This document shows positions 25,303 through 35,438 of a stretch of DNA of 64,000 nucleotides, piece after piece (within the stretch, counting starts at the first letter, position 1; each line of letters opens with the position of its first letter). The DNA is from Jiangella muralis (GTDB lineage Bacteria > Actinomycetota > Actinomycetes > Jiangellales > Jiangellaceae): contig NZ_KQ434754.1 of assembly GCF_001270745.1 (NCBI RefSeq), positions 232,322 through 296,321 on the forward strand, in the 5' to 3' direction. Under the pieces are notes generated by a model. That model had not been told where the DNA came from. It saw only the letters and a list, made by a program, of their open reading frames with translations, and searched no databases. The translations under genes and the position numbers were made by a program.

Positions 25303-25306
<4 letters not shown>
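24947..25306 (+). CDS. YCII/DGPF-domain protein, partner of ECF42 sigma factor
   Basis: 119 residues: MKYMLMMFGDAESML, then VSTDGPYAETKESLIGFWVVDV, which contains the DGP(F/Y) signature of the YCII-related 'DGPF' family. In many actinobacteria one or more DGPF genes precede an ECF42 sigma gene and are its regulon or partner. The GTGA overlap with the sigma gene here fits that. GGGAG lies before ATG 24947. The biochemical role is not known; some YCII proteins are small-molecule lyases. Confidence 0.88.
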
Positions 25307-26509
<1,203 letters not shown>

Positions 26510-26517
<8 letters not shown>

Positions 26518-27088
26518 CCACGCGGTAGTGGACGTGCGTGGCGGCGTCGGTCGGCACCGTCTCGATGTGCTCCAGCTCGACGTGCTCGGCGCCGGTGCGG
26601 CCGAACAGCCGGACGCCGTCGCCGAACACCACCGGCACGATGTGCAGCGAGATCTCGTCCAGCAAGCCGGCGGCGAGGTACTGCCGCGCGACGTTCGCGC
26701 CGCCCATGACCGCCACGATGCCGTCGCCGGCCGCCGCGCGGGCCTGCGCGAGCGCGTCCTCGATGCCGGTCGTGACGAACGTGTAGACGCCGTTATCCGG
26801 CGACTCCGCCGGCGCCTCGTGCGTCAGCACGATCAGCGGCCGGCGGGCCGGGCCCGTCGGGCCATCGGCGCCCCACCAGGGCAGCGAGTCGTCGTAGTTC
26901 TTCCGGCCGGTGATCAGCGCGCCGAGCCCGCTCACCGAGCGCTCGGTGTACTCGCGGTTCTGCTCGTCGCCGAACGCCCAGGCGTGCAGGCGTTCGCCGC
27001 CCTGGCCGAGGGGCTGGTCGGGGGTCTGCCCGCCCGCCGTGATGAAGCCGTCGAGGGAGATGCTGATGTCCAGTACGAGTGTGTTCAT
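26510..27088 (-). CDS. RibD C-terminal/dihydrofolate-reductase-like protein
   Basis: 192 residues: MNTLVLDISISLDGFITAGG, GLGALITGRKNYDDS, and GIVAVMGGANVARQYLAAGLLDEISLHIVPVVFGDGVRLF, the standard pattern of the RibD-C/DHFR-like reductases found singly in actinobacteria. It binds NAD(P)H; the substrate is not riboflavin-linked by context. ATG 27088; TTACAC precedes it closely. Convergent with the ECF42 gene (8-base overlap) and divergent from the next sigma gene. Confidence 0.88.
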
Positions 27089-27154
27089 GCCCGTGTAACG
27101 ACACCCCGGACGCGAACTCATCGGTCCTGAGCCAACGACTTGCAGAATGTCCCG

Positions 27155-28081
27155 ATGGACGACGTCACCGCCGCCATCGAGGGCCACCGCCGCGAGCTGC
27201 ACGTGCACTGCTACCGCCTGCTCGGCTCGTTCGACGATGCCGAGGAGGTGCTGCAGGAGGCGCTGCTGCGGGCCTGGACCCACCGCGACGCGTTCGAGCC
27301 GGGCACCAATGCGCGCGCCTGGCTGTACCGCATCGCCACGAACGCCTGCCTCGACCTGGTGCGGCAGCGGTCCCGGCGGCCCGAGCAGGTGCGCTCGTTC
27401 GCCGAGGTGCCGTGGCTGCAGCCGTACCCGGACCGGCTGCTCGACCAGGTCGCGCCGAGCGCGGACGAGCCGGAGGCCGTCGTCGTGGGCCGCGAGACGA
27501 TCGAGCTGGCGTTCGTCGCGGCCATGCAGGAACTGCCCGCGCAGCAGCGCGCCGTCCTGGTGATGCGCGACGCGATCGGCTGGTCGGCCGCCGAGACCGC
27601 GGCGATCCTGGAGACGTCGGTGCCGGCGGTCAACAGCGCCCTGCAACGGGCCCGGGCGACGCTGCGCCGGACGCCGCGGCCCGGCTCCGGCCCGTCGCGC
27701 ACCGCGCTCAGCGCCGACGAGCGGGACCTGCTCGACCGCTACGTCGCCCTGAGCGAGCGGCCCGACACCGGCCGCATGGCGGCTCTCGTGCGCGACGACA
27801 TCCGGGTCACCATGCCGCCGCAGCCGGTCTGCTACGACGGCTGGGCCGCGCTCGCGCCGCTCATCGAGCGGGCGGCCGAGCACGGCGACTGGCGGCTGCT
27901 GCCGTCGTCGGCGAACCGGCTGCCGGCCGCCGCCTGCTACCTGCGCCCGCCCGGCGGGTCGACGTACGACGCCTTCAAGATCGACGTGCTCCGGATCGAG
28001 GGCGGCCTGATCGCCGAGATCACCACGTTCGGCCCCGAGCTCTTCCCCGCCTTCGACCTCCCCGCGTCGCTCAGAAGTTGA
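27155..28081 (+). CDS. ECF sigma factor with C-terminal SnoaL-like domain (SigG-type)
   Basis: 308 residues: sigma region 2 (HVHCYRLLGSFDDAEEVLQEALLRAWTHR), region 4 (FVAAMQELPAQQRAVLVMRDAIGWSAAETAAILETSVPAVNSALQRARATLR), then a SnoaL/NTF2-like C-terminal domain (LLDRYVALSERPDTGRMAALVRDDIRVTMPP ...). That architecture is known from SigG/SigJ groups, where the extra domain modulates activity without an anti-sigma factor. ATG 27155 has CAGAAT 6 bases before it. The stop codon is supplied by the first bases of repeat A at 28077. Confidence 0.9.
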   Translation: MDDVTAAIEGHRRELHVHCYRLLGSFDDAEEVLQEALLRAWTHRDAFEPGTNARAWLYRIATNACLDLVRQRSRRPEQVRSFAEVPWLQPYPDRLLDQVAPSADEPEAVVVGRETIELAFVAAMQELPAQQRAVLVMRDAIGWSAAETAAILETSVPAVNSALQRARATLRRTPRPGSGPSRTALSADERDLLDRYVALSERPDTGRMAALVRDDIRVTMPPQPVCYDGWAALAPLIERAAEHGDWRLLPSSANRLPAAACYLRPPGGSTYDAFKIDVLRIEGGLIAEITTFGPELFPAFDLPASLRS

Positions 28082-28148
28082 TCTTGGAGTGCGCGGGCAG
28101 TCGTCGGGCGAAATGCCGGATTGATTCCACGGAAACTCCAAGATCAAC
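28077..28148 (+). repeat. 72-bp palindromic repeat A, copy 2
   Basis: Ends GTTGATCTTGGAGT and ACTCCAAGATCAAC with the internal core GGGCGAAATGCCGGATTG. The TGA inside GTTGATC is the stop codon of the ECF sigma gene. It sits between that gene and the convergent sulfatase gene. Confidence 0.88.
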
Positions 28149-28164
28149 GTGGGTGGGGGCGGGG

Positions 28165-29613
28165 TCAGTGGCGGACGTCGAGGGAGAAGGCCTCGGTGTG
28201 ATAGCCGGGCCAGCCGTTCGCCCGCTGCTCGGCGACGGTGTCGGTCAGGGGCGCGACGGCGGGCAGCGCGCCGTCGTCGAGGTGGTGGGCGCCGCCGGCG
28301 TCGACGATCGCCGCGGTGAGGCGGTCGCGCCAGCCGGCGAGGTCATCAGCGGACGCGGAGCGGGCGAGGTCGTGCCGCTCGTCCGGATCGGAACCCAGGT
28401 CGAACAGCTGCTCGGCCGGCCCTTCCGGGTACCAGACGTACTTGTGCCGCCCGTCCGTCATGGCCAGGTAGTACGGGACGCCCGGCGGCCCGGCGTCGCC
28501 GCTCGCGAGACCCACGACGACGCGCGGCCGGTCGCCACCAGCGGCCAGGGCGACGAGGTCCACGCCGTCGACGTCGTCGGGTGCCGGCCCGCCGGCCGCC
28601 GCCACGAACGTCGGCAGCACGTCGGCCAGCGTCACCGGCGTCCGGACCACCGTGCCCGGCGGGACCGGTGACGTGCCCGCCGCCGGCCGCACGATCATCG
28701 GCACGCCCGCCGACGCCTCGTGGAAGAACACCTTGTTGCCGGTGCGGTGGTCGCCGAGGAACTCGCCGTGGTCGGACGTGAACACGATCGTCGTCCGGGT
28801 CAGCTCACCGGCGTCCTGCAACGCCGCCAGGACCCGGCCGAGGTTGTAGTCCAGCTGCGTCACCAGCCCGTAGTACGCAGCTCGCGCCGCTCGGACCGTC
28901 AGAGGATCCAGCAGGTCGAACGAGCCACGGTGACGCTGCCGCCGGAACGCCGCGGGCGCGTCGTCGCCGGCCCAGTCGCCCACGACCGGCTCCGGCACCG
29001 GCGCGTCGCGGTACATCGAGTAGTACGGCTCGGGCGGGTCCAGCGGCGGGTGCGGCTTGCTGTACGAGAGCCACAGGAACAGCGGCCGGGTCGGGTCGCG
29101 GCGGTACCGGAGGTGCTCGACCGCCCGCTCCGACAGCCATGACGTCAGCGTCTCCGCCTCGGGGACGGTCGCCATGCCCGGCACCAGCTCGTTCTGCCCG
29201 AGCCCGTGCCGCATCGCCGGCACACCGGTCCGGTAGTAGTCGTCGGGCAGGATCAGCTCCTCGAAGCCGTGGTGCGCCCGCGGCGGCGTGAAGTGCATCT
29301 TCCCGATGCCGACGGTCGCGTACCCGAGCGCGGCCAGCCGGGCCGGCAGCGTCGGCGCGTCCGGCGCCAGAACGTCGCACGTCCGGCCGTTGTGCGTCAT
29401 GCCGTGCCGCAGCGCCGACCGTCCGGTGAGCAGCGTGACCCGCGACGGCACGCACACCGGCGTCGACGCGTAGGCGGCGTCGAACCGGATGCCCTCGTGT
29501 GCCAGCTGGTCCAGGTGCGGCGTGCGCAGGAATCCCGGCGCGCCCGGGCCGACGGTGTCGCGGCGCTGCTGGTCGGTGGTGACCAGCAGCAGGTTCGGCA
29601 GCGGCCCGTTCAT
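28165..29613 (-). CDS. Type I (formylglycine-dependent) sulfatase
   Basis: 482 residues, cytoplasmic (no signal peptide). LLLVTTDQQRRDT holds the metal-binding Asp, PVCVPSRVTLLTGR carries the sulfatase motif C-x-P-S-R with Cys54 to be turned into formylglycine, and IVFTSDHGEFLGDH holds the second metal site. All catalytic residues are intact, so it should hydrolyse a sulfate ester (sulfated sugar or choline-sulfate-like). It is the last gene of the ABC transporter operon, overlapping the oxidoreductase by ATGA. No formylglycine-generating enzyme is in the window. Confidence 0.92.
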   Translation of the reverse strand: MNGPLPNLLLVTTDQQRRDTVGPGAPGFLRTPHLDQLAHEGIRFDAAYASTPVCVPSRVTLLTGRSALRHGMTHNGRTCDVLAPDAPTLPARLAALGYATVGIGKMHFTPPRAHHGFEELILPDDYYRTGVPAMRHGLGQNELVPGMATVPEAETLTSWLSERAVEHLRYRRDPTRPLFLWLSYSKPHPPLDPPEPYYSMYRDAPVPEPVVGDWAGDDAPAAFRRQRHRGSFDLLDPLTVRAARAAYYGLVTQLDYNLGRVLAALQDAGELTRTTIVFTSDHGEFLGDHRTGNKVFFHEASAGVPMIVRPAAGTSPVPPGTVVRTPVTLADVLPTFVAAAGGPAPDDVDGVDLVALAAGGDRPRVVVGLASGDAGPPGVPYYLAMTDGRHKYVWYPEGPAEQLFDLGSDPDERHDLARSASADDLAGWRDRLTAAIVDAGGAHHLDDGALPAVAPLTDTVAEQRANGWPGYHTEAFSLDVRH

Positions 29614-30905
29614 AGGTACTCGACGGTGCCGTTCTGGCGGGACCGCTCGGCCGCGAACGCCACCCAGTGGCTCTCCAGGCTCTCCTCGAACGCACTGGGC
29701 GCGGCCTGCACCGGCCGCCCGGCCCGCCGCCGGCGGGTCCGCTCGGCGAAGTCGGCCATCAGCCCGGCGTCGCCGCCGGAGTGCCCGGCGCGGTCGTTCG
29801 ACACCTGCTCGACCTGCCGCTCCGCGGGCGGCAGGCCGGCCACCTCCGGCACCGAGTCGCCGAACCGGACCACCTCGATGCGGCCGGACTCGAGGTCGGC
29901 GTTGAGCTCGCCGTGGCTGCCCATCATCGTGATGACGCGGGTGTTCTGCTCGGTGAACGCCGACACCACCAGCGACGCCGTCACGCCGTTCGCGTAGCGC
30001 AGCGAGGTCGTCTGGTGGTCGACGACGTCGTTGTCCATGCGGTAGACGCAGCGGCCGTAGTCGGTCTCGCGCAGCGCCTTCAGCCGGCCCTCCGGCGACG
30101 GGTCATCGGTGATGACGGAGACCGGCCAGGTCTCGACGCCGGCCAGCTGCTCGACGTAGAACCGGTGCGCGTTGTACGGGCAGGTGGCCGCGACGGCGCA
30201 TCCGTCGACGCAGCGGTCGGTGGAGCCGGGCGGCGCGTTCTCGATGCGGAAGTGCCGCCGGTCGCCGAACGATGACACCGCGATGCACGGCGAGCCGACC
30301 AGCCAGCGCAGGATGTCGATGTCGTGGCACGCCTTGGCCAGCAGCATCGGGCTGGAGTCGGCGGTGCGGTGCCAGTTGCCGCGGACGTAACTGTGCGCGA
30401 AGTGCCAGTACGCGATGTGCTCGGCGTGCTGTATGCCCTGCAGGTCGCCGATGGTGCCGTCGTCCAGCAGCCGCTTCAGCGCGTTGAAGAACTCCGTGTA
30501 CCGCATGACGTGCGAGACGGTGATGGCGCCGGGACGGTCCTTGGCGGCCGCGATCAGCCGGTCCAGCTCGCTCGGCGTCGGCGCGATGGGCTTCTCCAGC
30601 AGCACGTCGTAGCCGTGCTCCAGCGCGCGCAGCGTCGGGTCGACGTGCATGCGGTCCGGCGTGGCGACCACGACGGCGTCCCACGGCCCCTGGCGGGTCA
30701 GCGCGGCCCGCCAATCGGTGTACCGGCGTGTCGCCGGCACGCCGTGCGCGTCGCCGACGCTCGCCAGCCGCCGCTCGTCGGTGTCGGCGATGCCCGTGAC
30801 CACGGCGGCCTCGGGATGCTCGAGGCACCAGCCGGCGTAGGCCTGGCCGCCACGGCTGCCGGCGCCGATCACCAGCAGTCGCACCGGCGCGTCGATGTCC
30901 GTCAT
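29610..30905 (-). CDS. Gfo/Idh/MocA-family oxidoreductase
   Basis: 431 residues. The Rossmann motif LLVIGAGSRGGQAY binds NAD(P); VLLEKPIAPT holds the EKP Lys; the dimerisation/substrate domain contains HDIDILRWLVGSP. A four-Cys cluster (CVDGCAVAATCPYNA) near residue 250 is unusual for the family, occurs in some myo-inositol/sugar dehydrogenase relatives and may bind a metal. It probably oxidises a sugar freed of sulfate by the neighbouring sulfatase. ATG 30905 has AAGGG five bases upstream; GTG 30911 (GTGA overlap) is the alternative. Confidence 0.87.
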   Translation of the reverse strand: MTDIDAPVRLLVIGAGSRGGQAYAGWCLEHPEAAVVTGIADTDERRLASVGDAHGVPATRRYTDWRAALTRQGPWDAVVVATPDRMHVDPTLRALEHGYDVLLEKPIAPTPSELDRLIAAAKDRPGAITVSHVMRYTEFFNALKRLLDDGTIGDLQGIQHAEHIAYWHFAHSYVRGNWHRTADSSPMLLAKACHDIDILRWLVGSPCIAVSSFGDRRHFRIENAPPGSTDRCVDGCAVAATCPYNAHRFYVEQLAGVETWPVSVITDDPSPEGRLKALRETDYGRCVYRMDNDVVDHQTTSLRYANGVTASLVVSAFTEQNTRVITMMGSHGELNADLESGRIEVVRFGDSVPEVAGLPPAERQVEQVSNDRAGHSGGDAGLMADFAERTRRRRAGRPVQAAPSAFEESLESHWVAFAAERSRQNGTVEYL

Positions 30906-30907
30906 GC

Positions 30908-31771
30908 TCACCCTTTCTCGGCCCCGGCGGTGAGGCCCTCGACCAACAGACGCTCGGCGGCGAAGAACAGCGCGATGACCGGCAACGTCAACAGCACCGA
31001 CCCCGCCATCAGGACGGTCGCCGACACGCTGATGTCGTCCAGCTGTGCCAGCCCGAGCGAGACCGTCCAGTTGTCCCGGCTCTCCAGCAGGAAGAGCAGC
31101 GCGAACAGGTATTCGTTCCAGGCGATCATGAACACGTACAGCGAGGTCGCGGCGATCGACGGCATGGCCAGCGGCAGCACGATCCGCACGATCACCTGGA
31201 CCCGGTTACAGCCGTCGACCATCGCCGCGTCCTCCAGCGCCCGCGGGATGGAGCGGAAGTAGTTGCGCAGCATGTACACCGACACCGGCACCGTCGACGC
31301 CAGGTAGATGACGATCAGCGCCGGCAGCTCGCCGCGCAGCCCGAGCCGCGAGAACAGCACGAACAGCGGGATCGCCATGACGATGCCGGGGAACATGTAG
31401 CAGGCGAAGAACGAGATGTTGATGACGTTCTTGCCGGGGAAGCGCAGCCGGGTCGCCGCGTACGCCCCGAGCACCGACAGCAGCACGGTCGCCACCACGG
31501 AGCCCAGCGCGACGATCAGCGAGTTGCCGAAGAACGACAGCAGGCCGTACCCGCCGTCCTCCGGTGAGGCGATGACCTTCCGGTACGCCTCCAGGTTCAG
31601 CTCGCTCGGCGACGGCACGCCGAGCGGGTCCTGCAGCACCGCCTGCAATGGCCGCACCGACAGCAGCAGCATGTAGAGCAGCGGCAGCACGCAGGCGATC
31701 AGCACCACCGTCAGCCAGAGCACCCGCGCGACGCCGAGTACCCGGGTCTCGACCCGTTCCCGCGACGCCAT
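30908..31771 (-). CDS. Carbohydrate ABC transporter permease (MalG type)
   Basis: 287 residues with six membrane helices. The EAA loop RSIPRALEDAAMVDGCNRVQVIVRIVLPLAMP contacts the ATPase. MalG-like ABC permeases move oligosaccharides with a partner permease. No ATPase gene lies in this operon, so a shared MsiK-type ATPase is likely, as is common in actinobacteria. It overlaps the MalF-type gene by one base (TGATG) and is followed by the oxidoreductase. Confidence 0.92.
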   Translation of the reverse strand: MASRERVETRVLGVARVLWLTVVLIACVLPLLYMLLLSVRPLQAVLQDPLGVPSPSELNLEAYRKVIASPEDGGYGLLSFFGNSLIVALGSVVATVLLSVLGAYAATRLRFPGKNVINISFFACYMFPGIVMAIPLFVLFSRLGLRGELPALIVIYLASTVPVSVYMLRNYFRSIPRALEDAAMVDGCNRVQVIVRIVLPLAMPSIAATSLYVFMIAWNEYLFALLFLLESRDNWTVSLGLAQLDDISVSATVLMAGSVLLTLPVIALFFAAERLLVEGLTAGAEKG

Positions 31772-32814
31772 CAGAGCTCCGACTCCTGCTTGAGCACGCC
31801 GTACCGGTAGTAGACGGCGAACGCGATGATCAGCACGACCGACATCAGCAGGCCGAGCGCGGCGGCCCCGCCGACGTCGTTGCGCGCCACCAGGTACTGG
31901 TAGACCTGCACCGCGACGACCTCGGTGCCGGCGGCGCCGCGGGTCAGCAGGTACACGTCGTTGAAGTTCTGGAACGTCCAGATGAACCGCAGCAGCACCA
32001 GCAGCGCGATGACGCCGGACAACTGCGGCGCGACGATGTACCGGAACCGCTGCAGCGGGCTGGCGCCGTCGACGCGGGCCGCCTCCTCCAGGTCCCGGGG
32101 CAGGCCCTGCAACCGGGCCAGGATGAACAGGAACGCCAGCGGGAACGTCTTCCACGCCTCGAACGCGATGACGGAGAGCAGCGCGATCGGGGCGTCGAAC
32201 CCGACGCCGAACAGCTCGATGCGGTGGAACCGCTCGCTGAGGAACCCGATCGGCTGGTCCCAGCCCAGCACGTCGACGCCGAACACGTTGACCGGCCCGA
32301 ACTGCGGGTTCAGCAGCGTCCGCCAGACCAGGGCCGCCGACACCACCGGGATGACGTACGGCACCAGCACGAACGCCCGGATGATCATCCGGCCGGGGAA
32401 CCGCTGCCGCAGCGCCAGCGCCGTCGCCAGCCCGGCGCCGATCGACAGCACGGTCCCGCCGATGCTGTAGATCAAGGTCGTGCGGACCATCACCCACAGG
32501 TCCGCGCTGCCCAGCACCGTCTCGAAGTTGCGCAGTGTCAGCGTGATGTCGAAGACGTTCTGCAGGTCGATCAGCCGCAGCCGCTGGAACGACATGATGA
32601 TCGTCCACAGGAACGGCAGCACGACCACCAGCAGCACGATCAGCACGGTCGGGCTGACCAGCACCAGCCCGGCGCGGCCCTCGCGAACCCGCAGCGACGG
32701 CCCACGCCGGCCGGCACCCGGCCGCCCGCGACGCCCGCGCCGTCCACCGCTGCCGGGCCCGGCGCCGGTCTCGGCCGCGGCGGCGGTGGACGGGGCGATC
32801 GGTCCGGAGGCCAT
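31771..32814 (-). CDS. Carbohydrate ABC transporter permease (MalF type)
   Basis: 347 residues. A charged, Gly/Arg-rich cytoplasmic N-terminus of about 60 residues precedes six membrane helices (from LVLVSPTVLIVLLVVVLPFLWTII). The EAA loop GLPRDLEEAARVDGASPLQRFRYIVAPQL is present. The N-terminal low-complexity stretch (GGRRGRRGRPGAG) is longer than usual. It starts 5 bases after the binding-protein stop. It forms the transport channel with the next permease. Confidence 0.92.
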   Translation of the reverse strand: MASGPIAPSTAAAAETGAGPGSGGRRGRRGRPGAGRRGPSLRVREGRAGLVLVSPTVLIVLLVVVLPFLWTIIMSFQRLRLIDLQNVFDITLTLRNFETVLGSADLWVMVRTTLIYSIGGTVLSIGAGLATALALRQRFPGRMIIRAFVLVPYVIPVVSAALVWRTLLNPQFGPVNVFGVDVLGWDQPIGFLSERFHRIELFGVGFDAPIALLSVIAFEAWKTFPLAFLFILARLQGLPRDLEEAARVDGASPLQRFRYIVAPQLSGVIALLVLLRFIWTFQNFNDVYLLTRGAAGTEVVAVQVYQYLVARNDVGGAAALGLLMSVVLIIAFAVYYRYGVLKQESEL

Positions 32815-32819
32815 GGGCG

Positions 32820-34223
32820 TCAGCTCAGTTCGGACTGGAGCTGGGTGGCGCTCTCGTCCATCTGCGCGGCCGCCTCGGCCGGCGTGAGGGCGCCGTCCAG
32901 CGCGTCGCGCAGGATGTTGGTCAGCTCGAGGTCGCCGTACATCGCGGTGACCAGCGCGCCCTGACCCTGCGGGAAGCCCCAGCGCTCGAATCCGGTGGCG
33001 CCGTCGGTGATGGTCTGCACCGCGTCGTCGCCGTACAGCTCGCCGACGCTGAGCTGCTCCTGCCCGGCGCCGACCGCGAGGCCGGACCAGCCGTCGACGT
33101 AGGACGTGTCGCCGGCCTCGGGGCCGTTGCGCATCGGGAACCGGCCCTCCGGCGAGATGGACAGGAAGCCCATGTACCCGTCCCCGAGCAGGTAGCGGAC
33201 CAGCTCCTTGGACGGCTCGGTGTCGGCCGACGACGTGATGCCCAGGTTGATGGTGAGGCCGAACTGGGTCGGCTGGTCGCCGGACGGTCCCTGGAACAGC
33301 GGCAGGATCGTAGTGCGGTCGACCAGCCACTGCTGGTCGGCGGCGCAGTCGGCGCAGGTCAGCGGCGTGTCCGGGAACAGCCCGGCCAGCTCGTCCAGCA
33401 GGTGCGGCGACCACGACGTCATGGCGGTCTGCCCGGCCAGGTAGTTGGCCCGGGTGGTGTCGACGTCGCCGGCGCCGGCGGGCGCGTACTGCGCGAGGTC
33501 GACGTAGAACTGGATCGCCTCCTCGCACTTGGGGCTGTCCAGCGTCACCTCGCCGTCGTCGTCGACCAGCTGGCAGTCGTTGGCCAGCGCGACGTGCTCG
33601 AAGACCTGCATGGTGAAGCCGTCGCCACCGGTGCTGCCCAGCGCGAAGCCGGAGCCGCCGTCCTGGCCGTTCAGCGCCTCGGCCGCGGCCAGCACGTTCT
33701 CGTAGTCGGTCGGCGGCTCCAGCCCGGCGGCCTCGAACAGGTCGGTCCGGTAGAAGATCATCTGGCCCCAGCCGTCGGACGGGACGGAGGCGTACTCGCC
33801 CTCGGCGTCCTCGACCCGGATGAGGTCCAGCGCGCTCTCGTTGAACGTGTCGGTGCCCAGCTCGTCGATCAGCTCGCTGGCCACGACGGGATCGAGGATG
33901 CCCTCGTCGACCCAGCCGGCGGCCACCTCGACGCCGTGCACGACAACGTCCGGCAGGTCACCGGCGGCGGCCGCGGACACCATGGCCTGCGTGAGGTCGG
34001 GTGCGCTGACGCCGACCAGCTCGACGTCGATGCCGGACTGCTCGGTGAAGTCGGCCAGCACCTGCTGCATCGTCGCCATGCGGTCGGCGGTGTCGTAAAC
34101 CGTCCACAGGGTGATGCTGCCGCCGCCCTCGCCGGAGCCCGCGCTCTCGCCGTCGTCGTCGCCGGAGCAGCCCGCCGCGACCAGGCCGATCACCGCGAGT
34201 GCGGTCAGAGGTCGTCGCCACAT
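32820..34223 (-). CDS. ABC transporter sugar-binding lipoprotein
   Basis: 467 residues. Lipobox VAAGC (Cys19), an acidic/Gly linker, then a cluster-B sugar-binding fold (SITLWTVYDTADRMATMQQVLADFTEQSGIDVELVG; later YLAGQTAMTSWSPHLLDELA). Anchored outside the membrane, it delivers a sugar or sulfated oligosaccharide to the two permeases. GGAGGG lies 8 bases before ATG 34223. First gene of the operon, divergent from the AsnC-type regulator. Two Cys in CADCAAD are unusual in a binding domain. Confidence 0.92.
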   Translation of the reverse strand: MWRRPLTALAVIGLVAAGCSGDDDGESAGSGEGGGSITLWTVYDTADRMATMQQVLADFTEQSGIDVELVGVSAPDLTQAMVSAAAAGDLPDVVVHGVEVAAGWVDEGILDPVVASELIDELGTDTFNESALDLIRVEDAEGEYASVPSDGWGQMIFYRTDLFEAAGLEPPTDYENVLAAAEALNGQDGGSGFALGSTGGDGFTMQVFEHVALANDCQLVDDDGEVTLDSPKCEEAIQFYVDLAQYAPAGAGDVDTTRANYLAGQTAMTSWSPHLLDELAGLFPDTPLTCADCAADQQWLVDRTTILPLFQGPSGDQPTQFGLTINLGITSSADTEPSKELVRYLLGDGYMGFLSISPEGRFPMRNGPEAGDTSYVDGWSGLAVGAGQEQLSVGELYGDDAVQTITDGATGFERWGFPQGQGALVTAMYGDLELTNILRDALDGALTPAEAAAQMDESATQLQSELS

Positions 34224-34345
34224 GATGCCGTCCCTCCTCGTGAAGCGCCTGCCGAATATGGGGCACCATGTTTGGGATCGGTGATTCAAGGTGTCAACGA
34301 ATGGACAAGATGTGCAAGGAATCATGAACGAGAGGCGGTGATCTG

Positions 34346-35365
34346 ATGGAATCGGCGAAGATCGACGACCTCGACCGGCTCGTCATCGGCGCCCTGCTGG
34401 CGCAGCCGCTGGCCACCCACGCGGTCATCGGGCGGGCGGTGCGCAGCTCCGAGGCGACGGTGTCGCGGCGGCTGGCCCGGCTGCGGCGCACCGGCGCCGT
34501 CCGGGTCGTCGGCGCGCTCGACTCGCAGACCAGCCACCGGGCGCGGTCGGTGTTCGTACGGCTGCGGTGCGCACCCGGCGCGGCCGACGAGCTGGCGCTG
34601 CCGCTGGCGCAGTGGGAGGAGACCGGCTCGGTCAAGGTGCTGACCGGCAGCGTCGACTGCGTCGCCGAGATCGCCTACACCTCCAACGAGCACCTCTACC
34701 GGCTGATGATGCACGAGCTGCCACGGTTCGACGGCGTCATGGCGACGTTCAGCAACCAGGTGATCAGGCGGTTCTCGACGCCGCACGGCTGGAACCCCGG
34801 CCTGCTCCCCGACACCGTCGTCGCCGAGCTGCGGGCCGAGCGGCGGGACCGGTGGAACGAGCACCCCGAGCCCGACGAGGCCGCCCCGCTGTCCGAACTG
34901 GACGAGCGGCTCGTCGCCGTGCTCGTCGACGACGGCCGGACCAGCTGGCAGGACCTCGCCGCCCGGTGCGGCGTCACGCCCAGCACGGCGCGCCGGCGCA
35001 CCGAGACGCTGATGGCCCAGGGCGTGCTGCGCATGCGCACCGTCGTCGAGCCGGAGGTGCTGGGGCTGACGGTCAACGCGTTCGTCTGGCTCACCATCAA
35101 CCCGACGAAGATCGGCCTCGCCGGCGAGATCCTGGCCAGGCACCGCAGCGTCGTGATGATCGCGGCCACCACCGGCGACCGGAACCTCTGCGGCGAGATC
35201 GCCGTGGCCAGCGACAGCGCCCTCTACGAGTTCCTCTCCGAGACCGTCGGCCACCTGCCCGGGCTGATCCACGCCGACGTCGCGGTGGCGCTGCGCACCG
35301 TCAAACGGGCCGGCATGATCGACCCCGAGTTGCGCACCGTCGCCAGGTCACCGTCCGGGTCATGA
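34346..35365 (+). CDS. Lrp/AsnC-family regulator with two HTH domains
   Basis: 339 residues, double the usual AsnC length. First HTH at about 8-55 (LDRLVIGALLAQPLATHAVIGRAVRSSEATVSRRLARL), a ligand-binding RAM-like domain, then a second HTH at about 190-235 (LDERLVAVLVDDGRTSWQDLAARCGVTPSTARRRTETLM) and a second RAM domain. Such tandem AsnC proteins occur in actinobacteria near carbohydrate operons. Divergent from the binding-protein gene across 122 bp, so it is the probable regulator of the transport/sulfatase operon. The ATG is preceded by a GGCGGTGATC stretch but no strong Shine-Dalgarno. Confidence 0.87.
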   Translation: MESAKIDDLDRLVIGALLAQPLATHAVIGRAVRSSEATVSRRLARLRRTGAVRVVGALDSQTSHRARSVFVRLRCAPGAADELALPLAQWEETGSVKVLTGSVDCVAEIAYTSNEHLYRLMMHELPRFDGVMATFSNQVIRRFSTPHGWNPGLLPDTVVAELRAERRDRWNEHPEPDEAAPLSELDERLVAVLVDDGRTSWQDLAARCGVTPSTARRRTETLMAQGVLRMRTVVEPEVLGLTVNAFVWLTINPTKIGLAGEILARHRSVVMIAATTGDRNLCGEIAVASDSALYEFLSETVGHLPGLIHADVAVALRTVKRAGMIDPELRTVARSPSGS

Positions 35366-35438
35366 ACACGCCCGGAACTCGGTGCGATCCTGCGAATCTC
35401 ATGCGTCACCACGGGGGTCGGAGGGCTATGGTCGATGC

